Below, one piece after another: positions 25,337 through 34,062 of a DNA stretch of 64,000 nt. The stretch's first letter is position 1. Each line of letters starts with the position of its first letter. Origin of the DNA: Actinobacteria bacterium IMCC26207 (GTDB taxonomy: Bacteria > Actinomycetota > Acidimicrobiia > Acidimicrobiales > Microtrichaceae). A program made the translations under genes and the position numbers. The notes beneath the pieces were generated by a model, which was not told the origin of the DNA, did not search any database, and saw only the letters and a program-made list of their open reading frames with translations. The stretch lies in NCBI GenBank assembly GCA_001025035.1, contig LCZK01000007.1, forward strand, positions 62,001 through 126,000. The letters run 5' to 3'.

Positions 25337-26338
25337 TCAGGCGTTGCGAGCCAGCGCCGCAAATCCGCCAGCGCAGGCAGCAGTCAAAGCCTCAGCAGCA
25401 GCAGCATCGAGCAGGTTGAACCGAGTTGTAGGAAGGCCTCGAACCAAGTCTGCGGCGCGGCGATCGAAGCTGCTATCACGAGGCAACTCAAAGAAGTCGG
25501 CTGCTAAAGCGATGACCTCTTCGGGCTGAGCTACAAGGTCTTCAAAGGCCACTGTAAGCAGTGTTGAGTCAGACAGCGCCTGCGTGGCATCAAGGCCGCG
25601 TACCAGTTGCTCTGACCAGTACTGCCCAAACAGTTCCACCGGCGGTTCGGACTCGAGCCAAGCACGAATCAGTCGGTCTACTCCCTCAACCGAGTCATCC
25701 GCTGCGTCTACCCCATCGGGAATCTTCCCGTAGTACAGCTGCACAGCGAGGCGATAAAAGGGGTGTTCCCGCATACTGAGCGCAACCTCTCGACCATCTC
25801 GATACAAGTGCAATACCTTGGCCTCGGGAAACAGCCGTAGAAGGTCACTGAGGTAGTCAACGGAGGATCCAGAGCGCTCAATCCATACCGTGGCTTGCGC
25901 GTTCGTAGCCCAGAAGGCGAACAGCGCTCGATAATGATCAGCCAACGGTGCTGATGAGCGAGCCTGCAGCCAAGTCATGGATAGATCGAAGAGCGCATCG
26001 GGCTGCTCGCTCAGGGCAGGCAGGGTCGAGACCAAAATCCACGGCAGCGGGTCTGAGTGGCTGTATCGATCCTGTGGGCGAAACGGGTAGGTGACCTCTT
26101 CTGCTCGATACCCGCGGGACAACACGTCAGTCATGACTTGGTTTGGGGTTGCCAACAACGCTGCAACCTCGGCCCCCTCACGGGTGCCTTCGGCGAATCG
26201 TTGACCCCAATCAAGGCCAGTAAATACCTCATGAAGACTGACCACTTCACGGTGCTGAGCGAGCATGCGCGACAACAGCGTGGAGCCGCACCTTCCGGTT
26301 CCCACAACAAAGCGCGCAGGTTGCGCTGGCGCGGTCAT
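25337..26338 (-). CDS. Sulfotransferase family protein (PAPS-dependent)
   Basis: 333-residue cytoplasmic sulfotransferase-like protein. The 5'-phosphosulfate loop is FVVGTGRCGSTLLSRML (about 9-25), and the 3'-phosphate region is VLHLYRDGREVALSM with a conserved Arg and Ser. Its overlap of four bases with the upstream DUF1214-like gene (ATGA) implies a shared mRNA from operator site 5. A second, more distant sulfotransferase at 51077-52318 also neighbours a DUF1214-like gene. Sulfation of a hydroxylated substrate or lipid is the natural guess. Confidence 0.88.
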   Translation of the reverse strand: MTAPAQPARFVVGTGRCGSTLLSRMLAQHREVVSLHEVFTGLDWGQRFAEGTREGAEVAALLATPNQVMTDVLSRGYRAEEVTYPFRPQDRYSHSDPLPWILVSTLPALSEQPDALFDLSMTWLQARSSAPLADHYRALFAFWATNAQATVWIERSGSSVDYLSDLLRLFPEAKVLHLYRDGREVALSMREHPFYRLAVQLYYGKIPDGVDAADDSVEGVDRLIRAWLESEPPVELFGQYWSEQLVRGLDATQALSDSTLLTVAFEDLVAQPEEVIALAADFFELPRDSSFDRRAADLVRGLPTTRFNLLDAAAAEALTAACAGGFAALARNA

Positions 26339-27537
26339 CGACGAAGCCTGCGCTGCAAGTCAGCTCGACGCGATCGCAGGATTTCTGAACGTTGCTGTGG
26401 TGTCACTCTCGCGGTGCCTGCTGGAAGTTCCCGTTCCACTTGATCGAAAGGGACTCGCCGGTAACTCAGTTCCGGAAGTTGATCTGCCCTCAGGAATCGG
26501 ACGGCGAGTGTGCCTTGTTCGTAGCCGGCAGGATCGAGCCAGTTCGCTACCCCGGGATCGCTCTGCGCAATGACAAACCTGACTATCCCGTCGGAATCTG
26601 CAACTGCCTGGGTGTGATTCAGCGACACTTGCTGCGATCCAACTGCTGCAGATTCCCAAAACCACGTGGCGAGTTGCACCGACCAGTACGAACAGGCTGG
26701 TGGCAACAACTCAAGGATCACTGCATCATCTGGCCCGCAGGCATAGCCACCCATGCCGTAGGCCTGACCAGTCAGACCAGTCGCGTTACTCGGCGGCAAG
26801 AAGGCCTGAATCGGCCCCGGCTTTGACTGAGCCAAAGCACGTCCCCACTCGGACCAGCAGCGTGCCCCATCGGTCAGCCACAGACCGAGCAGATCGAGAC
26901 GCTGCCCGAACTCCCGCTGGTTAAGCGGGGGCGGCGGGAGCAATAGGTCCAACCGTTCAACACACAGCGAAGCAGGTGCTTCGCGTCCCCAGTCGCCAAA
27001 ATATTGTCGAAGAAAAAGATGCGTGGCCTCGGGCTGAGTTTGAAGCCAATAGGACCAAGGTTCCGGTGCGTCCTCCTGAGTGGGCGGCTCTGGGCTGACC
27101 CAGATTTCAATGGATCCATCGGGGCCTTGATCCAGCTGAGGCCCCTGAACCGAGGACACGGACTTCCACTCGGTGGCTCGTCCGTCTGCAAAGTGTCCGG
27201 TGTTCAGCTGCAATTCGAATGTCAGAGCCGTACCTGGACTCCCCCAGATCCGGTAGCGGCCGGCCGGGTCAACTCCGCACAGCGCATAGTTGCAATCAGG
27301 ATTATCTAGGCCCCAGGACATACGCGGATCGATACACGGAACGAACTCCGGATCGTATGGGTCCATGTATTCCACGCAGTCAAGGATCCCGGCTGCAAGA
27401 AAGCGCAGTGCATACCTGCTGCCCTCGGTTCGGTGCAGTTCGGAATCAGCCAAATCAGGGGAAAAGAGAACAGATCCCAATTCCCGAAGTTGCTCCAGAA
27501 ACTCCGCCCAAGACTCTGCGCCGACTGGTTGAGGCAT
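26335..27537 (-). CDS. DUF1214-like protein (paralogue 1)
   Basis: 400-residue protein with no signal peptide. It resembles the DUF1214 family in its C-terminal part: PPACSYWSVQLATWFWES, then DGIVRFVIAQSDPGVANWLDPAG, where the NWLDPAG-type ending is diagnostic. Function unknown. ATG 27537 (MPQPVGAESW) is chosen because it lies just after the crotonase stop; an upstream extension would overlap that gene. The protein at 52315-53442 is a paralogue (CNYALCGVDPAGRY versus VTYWFCALDSSQTY, GVANWLDPAG versus GLPNWIDTGG). Both copies lie beside sulfotransferase genes. Confidence 0.75.
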   Translation of the reverse strand: MPQPVGAESWAEFLEQLRELGSVLFSPDLADSELHRTEGSRYALRFLAAGILDCVEYMDPYDPEFVPCIDPRMSWGLDNPDCNYALCGVDPAGRYRIWGSPGTALTFELQLNTGHFADGRATEWKSVSSVQGPQLDQGPDGSIEIWVSPEPPTQEDAPEPWSYWLQTQPEATHLFLRQYFGDWGREAPASLCVERLDLLLPPPPLNQREFGQRLDLLGLWLTDGARCWSEWGRALAQSKPGPIQAFLPPSNATGLTGQAYGMGGYACGPDDAVILELLPPACSYWSVQLATWFWESAAVGSQQVSLNHTQAVADSDGIVRFVIAQSDPGVANWLDPAGYEQGTLAVRFLRADQLPELSYRRVPFDQVERELPAGTARVTPQQRSEILRSRRADLQRRLRR

Positions 27538-27541
27538 TGGC

Positions 27542-28297
27542 CTACTCGTCTCGAAACTGCGAGGGCCGACCCTCGCTAAAGGCTCGAGCTCCCTCGGCGG
27601 AATCAGACATACCCATGAGCTCAACTGCTTGTTCCATACCTCGGGCCAAGGATTCCGATGGCGCTGTCCAACTGCTACTAGTAACTAACTCTTTGAAATA
27701 CCGAACCGCCCGTGGCGCCATCTGCGAAATTCTCTGCGCCATCTCGATTGAGGTAGCTCGCGCCATCCCATCGGTAACCACCGAAGTTATCCATCCCATC
27801 TCATAGAGTCGCTGCGCCGGAAGTCGAGCATCCCCCAAGAGCGCGAGTTCAAGAGCGTGGGCGGGCAGGAGTTGGCGAGCGAGTGCTCCAAGCCACTGTG
27901 CAGGCAGATTCCATTGAGCCTCGGGCAAGCCAAACACTGCGGATTCACCCGCCACCCGAAGGTCACATCCGCAGGCAATCATCATGCCCCCGCCCAAACA
28001 GAATCCCTCGATTGCTGCCAGAACTGGCTTGACTGAGACGCTCTCGGCCAATTCAGGGTAGGGCGGATCGTTGAAGCCTCCAGCGGCTACGGATTGGAGG
28101 TTTGCACCGGCACAGAACGCCCGCGTGCCGGTGGCGGTGAGCACTCCCGCTCGAAGTTCTGGGTTTTGATCAAGCTCGTTCCACGCTGCTCGGAGTGCTT
28201 TGAGGGTTGCCCCGTCATAGGTATTCAGACTCTCGGGGTCATCCAATGTAACGACTAGAACCGTCTGAATTTGTTCGACCAGCACCTCGGCAGCCAA
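27542..28297 (-). CDS. Enoyl-CoA hydratase/isomerase
   Basis: 251-residue crotonase. GTRAFCAGANLQSVAAGG provides the oxyanion hole, IEGFCLGGGMMIACGCDLRVA the second loop, and VFGLPEAQWNLPAQWLGAL keeps a Glu in the classical GLPE position, so real hydratase chemistry is plausible here. The likely start is TTG 28297, five bases after the amidohydrolase stop; an in-frame GTG four codons later is the alternative. Second gene of the four-gene minus-strand operon from operator site 5. Confidence 0.9.
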   Translation of the reverse strand: MAAEVLVEQIQTVLVVTLDDPESLNTYDGATLKALRAAWNELDQNPELRAGVLTATGTRAFCAGANLQSVAAGGFNDPPYPELAESVSVKPVLAAIEGFCLGGGMMIACGCDLRVAGESAVFGLPEAQWNLPAQWLGALARQLLPAHALELALLGDARLPAQRLYEMGWITSVVTDGMARATSIEMAQRISQMAPRAVRYFKELVTSSSWTAPSESLARGMEQAVELMGMSDSAEGARAFSEGRPSQFRDE

Positions 28298-28302
28298 GTT
28301 GC

Positions 28303-29526
28303 TTACACCCTGTCGAGCGACAACATCTTGATGGCGTTGCCGCGCAGAACCTTGTAAATAACCTCGTCAGAGAGCCCGATGACCATCTTCTCGACATACT
28401 CCTTGGTAAAGGGCCAGGAGGTATCGGTATGTGGGTAGTCAGTCTCAAAACAGATGTTGTTCTCACCCACGGCACTCAGGTTGACCAGGCCATGATGATC
28501 TGCGGTGAAGCAGCCAAAGATGCGATCCCAGTAGTAGTTCGATGGGGGCTCGGGGATGCGTTCTTTTGTATGCATCCAAGCATCGTGATGTTCCCAGACC
28601 GTGTCAGCACGCTCAAGGACATATGGGATCCATCCGATCTGGCCCTCTGAATAAGCAAGACGGAGTTCAGGGAACTCAATCAGCTTTCCCGAGAACAGCC
28701 AGTCCACCATCGAGGTGAACGCGTTGTTGAATGCCAGCGTTCCACCTACAGCGGGAGGAGAGTCTGGGGATGCCGCTGGGTTCGTTGAGGACGACCCGAT
28801 ATGCATGCAGATGGTGACGGCATGATCATTGCAAGCCGCAAAGAACGGATCCCAGTACCCGGTGTGAATGCTGGGAAGCTTGAGCTTGGTTGGGATCTCA
28901 GAAAAGCACACTGCATGCACTCCCCGATTGGCGTTACGAATTACCTCCTCCGCCGCAAGCTGTGGGTCCCACATCGGAATAATGCAGAGCGGAATGTTGA
29001 CCCCATTCGAGGGCTCGCACCATTCCTCCACCATCCAGTCGTTGTAGGCACGCACGCAGGCCAAAGCCAAATCTTTGTCTTGCCCCTCCATAAATGTCTG
29101 CCCACAAAAACGCGGAAAGGTTGGGAACGGTAGCGAGCCGTCGACCCAATTAACCTCAAACTCTTTGACTCGCGCGTCTCGGTCATAACAACCCGGCCGC
29201 ATCTCGTCATAGGTAAGCGGAACCATCTGCATCACCGTTCGATCGAACTTACTCAGGTCGCCGCCGGGAGTGGCTGAAAGCGGAATCGCAACGAAGCTCT
29301 TATGCACGTAGATGACCCGATCCTCGTATACCCAGTAGTCACCAGGTTGCCCATCTGGATCCATGGTGTTGTCATAACGAGCGCCCGCCTTGTGAACAAA
29401 TGGCCCCCAGTTGGCTCGCTCAACTCGAGGGCCCTTCTCTCGATGTCTCTCGGGCAGCCAGGTCTGCCACACATGAGGTGGCTCTATGACATGGTCATCG
29501 ACGCTGATGATCTTCGGTAACTCCAT
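28303..29526 (-). CDS. Amidohydrolase family (amidohydrolase_2) protein
   Basis: 407-residue TIM-barrel hydrolase paralogous to 16932-18221. Shared motifs are ISVDDHVIEPPHVW at the N-terminus, ICMHIGSSS, YSEGQIGWIPYVLERADTVWEHH and CFETDYPHTDTSWP, which carry the metal ligands. ATG 29526 is chosen because GGAG lies about nine bases upstream; GTG 29541 is also in frame. It heads amidohydrolase-crotonase-DUF1214-sulfotransferase from operator site 5, divergent from the hydantoinase-like operon. Decarboxylase or hydrolase activity on a pathway acid is likely, but the substrate is unknown. Confidence 0.92.
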   Translation of the reverse strand: MELPKIISVDDHVIEPPHVWQTWLPERHREKGPRVERANWGPFVHKAGARYDNTMDPDGQPGDYWVYEDRVIYVHKSFVAIPLSATPGGDLSKFDRTVMQMVPLTYDEMRPGCYDRDARVKEFEVNWVDGSLPFPTFPRFCGQTFMEGQDKDLALACVRAYNDWMVEEWCEPSNGVNIPLCIIPMWDPQLAAEEVIRNANRGVHAVCFSEIPTKLKLPSIHTGYWDPFFAACNDHAVTICMHIGSSSTNPAASPDSPPAVGGTLAFNNAFTSMVDWLFSGKLIEFPELRLAYSEGQIGWIPYVLERADTVWEHHDAWMHTKERIPEPPSNYYWDRIFGCFTADHHGLVNLSAVGENNICFETDYPHTDTSWPFTKEYVEKMVIGLSDEVIYKVLRGNAIKMLSLDRV

Positions 29527-29584
29527 AGCAAGCTGCTCCACTCATTCGCGATTCCTCGGCTTGCCCAACAGGGTAGCCTTGTAA

Positions 29585-29600
29585 CTGACGTCCATGTCAG
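29585..29600. promoter_or_regulatory. CTGAC operator, site 5 (divergent promoter)
   Basis: CTGACGTCCATGTCAG with GTAA/TTAG flanks, between the amidohydrolase operon (minus) and the HyuB-HyuA-GMC operon (plus). The plus-strand flank TTAGAT could serve as the -10. An in-frame ATG at 29594 lies inside the operator, so the real HyuB start is 29618. Arms: CTGACG left, CTGACA right. Confidence 0.9.
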
Positions 29601-29617
29601 TTAGATGGGGAGCCACT

Positions 29618-31513
29618 ATGAACATCGATCCGAAAACGCTCGCAGCACCACGCGAACGCAAGGCTTCGACCATGGCCGTAGACCCCGTCACCTCTGAAGT
29701 GATTCGTGGCGAGATGGAAACAGTGTGTTTTGAGATGGCCGTGTTCGTTTCGCGCACGGCCACCACTCCGATTCTGAATCAATCGAATGAGCGCAATGCC
29801 ACCATTCTGGATGCGAGCGGCAGGCTTGCTGCGTTGTCAGTGGGCATCCCACAATTCATGCTTACTTCTACTCTGCCCGTTCGTTTTGCCTTGGACTTTT
29901 TGGGTCCGGATGAATTTCGACCTGGGGATGTGTTCGTTTCGAACGATCCGTACCACGGTGGCGGTCACCTTCCTGACTACAACGTGTTCGCACCGATTTT
30001 CGCTACAGATAGCGACGGCAGTTCCAAAATGGTGCTTATCGCAAGCATTCAGTGTCATCACGGCGACACTGGCGGCGCAGTACCCGGCGGATACAACGTG
30101 ACTGCGAACGACGTCTGGGGTGAGGGATCACGGTGGCCGGTAGTCAAGGTTGTTGATCAGGGAGTGGAGCGTCGCGACGTGCTCTACGCGATGGCGGTAA
30201 ACAACCGTCTACCCGATCACGCTGGCGACCTTCGGGCACAGATCGGCGCAGCGCAGTTAGCAGTTCGGCGGCTTGAGGACATGATTTTGCGTCATAGCGC
30301 AGAGACCGTCGAGGCCTCGGTGGACTACATGATCGATTACGCCTCGCGACGCTTTCGAGAGGAAGTCTCAGCCTGGCCCGATGGCTCATATTCAGCGGAG
30401 TGCTTTGTGGATCACGATCCGCTCGGAAACCCAGACGTTCGATTGGCCTGCACGATCACGGTGGCAGGAGAGGACCTCTGTATTGACTTCACTGGGTCCG
30501 ATACCCGACAGGAACTGCAGGCTTGGTCGACCTACGGGAACACTCGGGGCTACACCGTCGGCCAAATCGCAGCGATGATGGATCCAGACATACCTAAGAA
30601 CGAAGGCTTCTTCGAGTCCATTGAACTCATCATTCCCGAGGGGTGCGTACTCAATCCGGTTGCGAATCGCCCAGTATCAGCCGGGACTCATCACCCAGGC
30701 GCGGAAGTGGGAGAGGTAATTGCACTTGCGCTTCAAGGGGTACTTCCTAAACGGGCTGTACCGCAGGTGTACAAAACGGGGATACCAACGGTCATCATGG
30801 GAACCGACCCGCACACGGGACTGCAATTCACTGACCACTCAGCCGAGGTGTATGCCGGTTGGTGCAACGCCGCATACGGGATGGATGCATGGGGTTGCCA
30901 AGCGGCTGCCTTCGGAAATTTATGGAAAGCCACTGCTGAGATCAACGAAAGCCTCTACCCACATATTCAATGGGCTCGCGATTACCGCACTGACTCTGGT
31001 GGCGCTGGCGAGTGGCGCGGGCTGTGCGGTAGCCATTACATCAAAGAGGTTCGAGTTGATGCGCGCGTCTACACCTATGTAGTTGGAATGAAATACCCCA
31101 TGCCTGGAATTGCCGGTGGCCACAGCGGTGAGCCAAACAAGTTGGTGCTGCGAGACGGTGATGCAGATGAGGTAGTGGTTGCGCACACTGCTGATTGGAT
31201 TCCGCTCCAGGCAGGCCAACGCATTCGCTATGACTACGGAGGTGGTGGCGGATGGGGTGATCCCCTCAATCGAGATCCTCAAGCTGTGCTTGATGATGTG
31301 CTCGACGAGTATGTCTCGCATGAAGCTGCCGAGAGCGAGTACGGGGTTGTGCTGACTGGATCACTCGATGATCTGAGCCTGGCGCTCGATCTTGCTCAAA
31401 CCACAGCGCTGCGCACCGAACTCCGTGCCAAGCGTGCGGACAGTGCTCAGTCAGACAGTGCTCAGTCAGACAGTGCTCAGACAGACAGTGCTCAGATAGA
31501 CGGTGCGCAGTGA
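29618..31513 (+). CDS. Hydantoinase B/oxoprolinase family protein
   Basis: 631-residue beta-type subunit of the hydantoinase/5-oxoprolinase/acetone-carboxylase superfamily. Diagnostic stretches are GIPQFMLTSTLPVRFALDF, FVSNDPYHGGGHLPDYNVF (about 105-123) and a C-terminal IRYDYGGGGGWGDPL. ATG 29618 follows GGGGAG; the ATG at 29594 lies within operator site 5 and is rejected. The last 24 residues are a DSAQ(S/T/I) pentapeptide repeat encoded by a 15-bp tandem repeat. The gene overlaps HyuA by four bases, so the two subunits form an ATP-dependent complex on a lactam, hydantoin or ketone-like substrate. Confidence 0.93.
   Translation: MNIDPKTLAAPRERKASTMAVDPVTSEVIRGEMETVCFEMAVFVSRTATTPILNQSNERNATILDASGRLAALSVGIPQFMLTSTLPVRFALDFLGPDEFRPGDVFVSNDPYHGGGHLPDYNVFAPIFATDSDGSSKMVLIASIQCHHGDTGGAVPGGYNVTANDVWGEGSRWPVVKVVDQGVERRDVLYAMAVNNRLPDHAGDLRAQIGAAQLAVRRLEDMILRHSAETVEASVDYMIDYASRRFREEVSAWPDGSYSAECFVDHDPLGNPDVRLACTITVAGEDLCIDFTGSDTRQELQAWSTYGNTRGYTVGQIAAMMDPDIPKNEGFFESIELIIPEGCVLNPVANRPVSAGTHHPGAEVGEVIALALQGVLPKRAVPQVYKTGIPTVIMGTDPHTGLQFTDHSAEVYAGWCNAAYGMDAWGCQAAAFGNLWKATAEINESLYPHIQWARDYRTDSGGAGEWRGLCGSHYIKEVRVDARVYTYVVGMKYPMPGIAGGHSGEPNKLVLRDGDADEVVVAHTADWIPLQAGQRIRYDYGGGGGWGDPLNRDPQAVLDDVLDEYVSHEAAESEYGVVLTGSLDDLSLALDLAQTTALRTELRAKRADSAQSDSAQSDSAQTDSAQIDGAQ
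31439..31510 (+). repeat. 15-bp in-frame tandem repeat at the end of the HyuB-like gene
   Basis: GACAGTGCTCAGTCA occurs about 4.8 times (31439, 31454, 31469, 31484, 31499) with drift in the later units. It encodes DSAQS/DSAQT/DSAQI/DGAQ and runs into the GTG start of the next gene. Confidence 0.92.
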
Positions 31514-33573
31514 GCGGGTACAGGGTAGGCATTGACGTAGGTGGCACGTTTACAGACCTGATCTGCGTCACCCCCGAGGGTCGCGTGTTGCTCGACAAGA
31601 CCGCTACCACCCCAGAGGACCAATCCGTTGGAGTGATGAACGGGCTCGCACTTCTTGCGCAACGCGAAGGTCGAGAGGTCGACGAGTTCTGCTCCCTGAT
31701 CGAGGTGCTGGTTCATGGGACCACCACCGCTGACAACACGATGATCGAGATGGATGGCGCCATCACCGGGATGCTCGTGACCGAAGGCCACCGCGACGAG
31801 ATCGAGATGCGGCGGGTCCACAAGGAACAAATCTGGGACCCTTCCTATCCGGCTCCCGCGCCCATTGCGCGGCGGCGAGCTCGAATTCCAATTCCGCAAC
31901 GCATGGACTACCTAGGGGAGGAACTTCTCGCACTTGATGAGGCCGCCGTGCGCTGCGGAGTTCAAAGACTCAAACAACTTGGAGTTGAGTCAATTGCGGT
32001 GGTCTTTCTCTTCTCTTTTGTTGACCCATCCCATGAACTTCGGGCGAGAGAGATCATCCTGGAGGAGTACCCCGAGGTGGCTCACATCTCGCTGTCTCAT
32101 GAGGTCATGGCTCGCGGGCCTGAGTTCGAGCGCACCTCAACCACGCTGGTCAACGCCTATACCGCTCCGAGAATCACCATGTATGTGGAACAACTCGAAC
32201 AAAAACTCCAGAGTGCCGGCTGCACAGCACCGCTGCTCCTGATGCAAGCAACGGGAGGCGTCATGCCTCCTTCGTATGTTTCGCATCGGGCAGTGACACT
32301 GCTTGGGTCCGGGCCCACCGGCGGCGTGATCGGAGCTGCTCGGGCTGCAGCCGAGGCAGGAGTCACTGAGTTTGTAGCAATCGATATGGGCGGCACCAGC
32401 TTTGATATTTGCCTAGTCCGAGACGGCCTGCCCGAGGTAAAGGCCGATTGGAACTGGCGTTACCGCTACTACATCGGCTTGCCAATGGTGGACATTCAAT
32501 GCATCGGCGCTGGTGGCGGATCAATCGCCCGGGTGCGGCAGGGAACGCTTCTGGTAGGTCCGGAATCAGCCGGGGCACAGCCAGGACCAGCTTGTTACGG
32601 CCGGGGCGGGACACGTCCAACAGTCACCGACGCTGACGCCGTACTCGGGTACCTCCGGCCCACCGGATTTGCTGACGGTCGCATGGACCTCGACCTTGAG
32701 GCTGCCCGAGAGGCGATTCGCACTGAGGTTGCCGGGCCTCTCGGGGTTGATCTGATCGCTGCCGCTTGGGGGATCGAAAGAATCGTCAATGCAAATATGG
32801 CAGCTGCAACACGGAAGGTTCTCGCTGGCTACGGCGCGGATGCCCGAGAGCTGTCGCTGATTGCCTACGGCGGAAACGGTGCCGTGCATGCCTGGGCCAT
32901 AGCCGAAGAACTCGGAGTCACTCGAGTCTTGATTCCGCGGGCGGCTCCGGTGTTCTCGGCACTTGGACTGCTCATTGCTGACTACCGAGTCGATCTGCAA
33001 CTCGCGCATGTATCACCCATCAGACTTGTAGACCCAGCGCAGCTGCACCGAATGCTGACGGACCTCTCGGCAGAAGCAGTAGCTGAACTCAATCCTGCTC
33101 AACTCAATCCAGATCAGATCGAGATTCAACTGTTCGTGCAGATGGCCTACCCGGGCCAGAACTTTGACCTGAGCGTTCCTGTCCCGTCTGCGGGCGAAAC
33201 CTCGGAGTTCCTTGTAGAACTCATCGAGCGGTTCCACGATCAGCATCTTGCAGAGCGCGGGTTTGCGTTCCGCGAGAACAGCCCACTGCTGCGTGGCGTG
33301 CGAGCACTCGTAACTGGTAGCACTCCTCACCCGCCGACCCTTGCGGAGTCGGCAGGCGTGAAAGATCTTGAGGGTGCTCGGACGGGTTATCGACCTGTCC
33401 ACTTTGGTTCTGGATTTGTGGAGTCACCCACCTTCGACGGGGGGCTACTCGGCGCTGGGATCAGGGTTACGGGCCCAGCCTTGATTGAGGAGCGATTCAC
33501 CGTGATTGTGATTCCACCTGGATGGACTGCTGAGCTGCTCGAGAGTTCCTCCTTTGAGTTGAGCAAGGACTGA
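31510..33573 (+). CDS. Hydantoinase/oxoprolinase A family protein
   Basis: 687-residue alpha-type subunit carrying the actin-like ATPase. The phosphate-1 motif GIDVGGTFTDLI is at residues 6-17, the second phosphate motif AIDMGGTSFDICLV at about 290-303, and a third glycine-rich segment CIGAGGGSIAR follows. GTG 31510 overlaps the HyuB stop. With HyuB it would couple ATP hydrolysis to ring opening or carboxylation; 5-oxoprolinase, N-methylhydantoinase and acetophenone carboxylase are all possible family roles. It is followed three bases later by the small subunit gene of a GMC oxidoreductase. Confidence 0.94.
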   Translation: MSGYRVGIDVGGTFTDLICVTPEGRVLLDKTATTPEDQSVGVMNGLALLAQREGREVDEFCSLIEVLVHGTTTADNTMIEMDGAITGMLVTEGHRDEIEMRRVHKEQIWDPSYPAPAPIARRRARIPIPQRMDYLGEELLALDEAAVRCGVQRLKQLGVESIAVVFLFSFVDPSHELRAREIILEEYPEVAHISLSHEVMARGPEFERTSTTLVNAYTAPRITMYVEQLEQKLQSAGCTAPLLLMQATGGVMPPSYVSHRAVTLLGSGPTGGVIGAARAAAEAGVTEFVAIDMGGTSFDICLVRDGLPEVKADWNWRYRYYIGLPMVDIQCIGAGGGSIARVRQGTLLVGPESAGAQPGPACYGRGGTRPTVTDADAVLGYLRPTGFADGRMDLDLEAAREAIRTEVAGPLGVDLIAAAWGIERIVNANMAAATRKVLAGYGADARELSLIAYGGNGAVHAWAIAEELGVTRVLIPRAAPVFSALGLLIADYRVDLQLAHVSPIRLVDPAQLHRMLTDLSAEAVAELNPAQLNPDQIEIQLFVQMAYPGQNFDLSVPVPSAGETSEFLVELIERFHDQHLAERGFAFRENSPLLRGVRALVTGSTPHPPTLAESAGVKDLEGARTGYRPVHFGSGFVESPTFDGGLLGAGIRVTGPALIEERFTVIVIPPGWTAELLESSSFELSKD

Positions 33574-33576
33574 CTC

Positions 33577-34062
33577 ATGCAAACTGGTCTTACCCCAACC
33601 CAAACGCTCAGTCTGATCGCGCTCATGAACAAGTTGGTTCCGGGTGATGACCTTTCTCCGGCCGCCGGGGATTCTGGCGGGGCCGAGTACGTGAACATGT
33701 TGCTCACCGCATTCGACTACGACCCTCCCCATATTTGGGCGGGGGGGCCGTTCTCTGGCCGGCACGGGGGCGCAGCAAGTTTCGAGAACTGGCTTGAGCT
33801 TGGGCCGTGGGAAATCCTCGCTTGGAAGTCCCGGATTGAGGATCTCAACAACCAGTACCACGCAGGCTTAGATTCGCTCGGCCCTGAGCTTGCTGAGATC
33901 TCTGATGAGTTCCGCGAACTGGTCTTCACCCATGCCTGCGAGGCCCTGTACGGGGACCCGGTCTATGGCGGTAATCGCGAGATGAGCGGATGGCTCGCAA
34001 TCGACTACCGCGGAGACTCTCAGCCAAGTGGGTACTCCGACCAAGAGGTGAGTGCCCCATGA
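33577..34062 (+). CDS. Gluconate 2-dehydrogenase subunit 3-like protein
   Basis: 161-residue protein of the small-subunit type found with flavin dehydrogenases of the gluconate/fructose dehydrogenase group. It has a long helical start (LTPTQTLSLIALMNKLVPGDDLSPAAG) and a C-terminal HACEALYGDPVYGGNREMSGWLAIDY, the PxYGGN-type motif typical of the family. No twin-arginine signal is evident, unlike exported examples. It overlaps the GMC oxidoreductase gene by four bases, supporting a two-subunit enzyme. Confidence 0.82.
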   Translation: MQTGLTPTQTLSLIALMNKLVPGDDLSPAAGDSGGAEYVNMLLTAFDYDPPHIWAGGPFSGRHGGAASFENWLELGPWEILAWKSRIEDLNNQYHAGLDSLGPELAEISDEFRELVFTHACEALYGDPVYGGNREMSGWLAIDYRGDSQPSGYSDQEVSAP

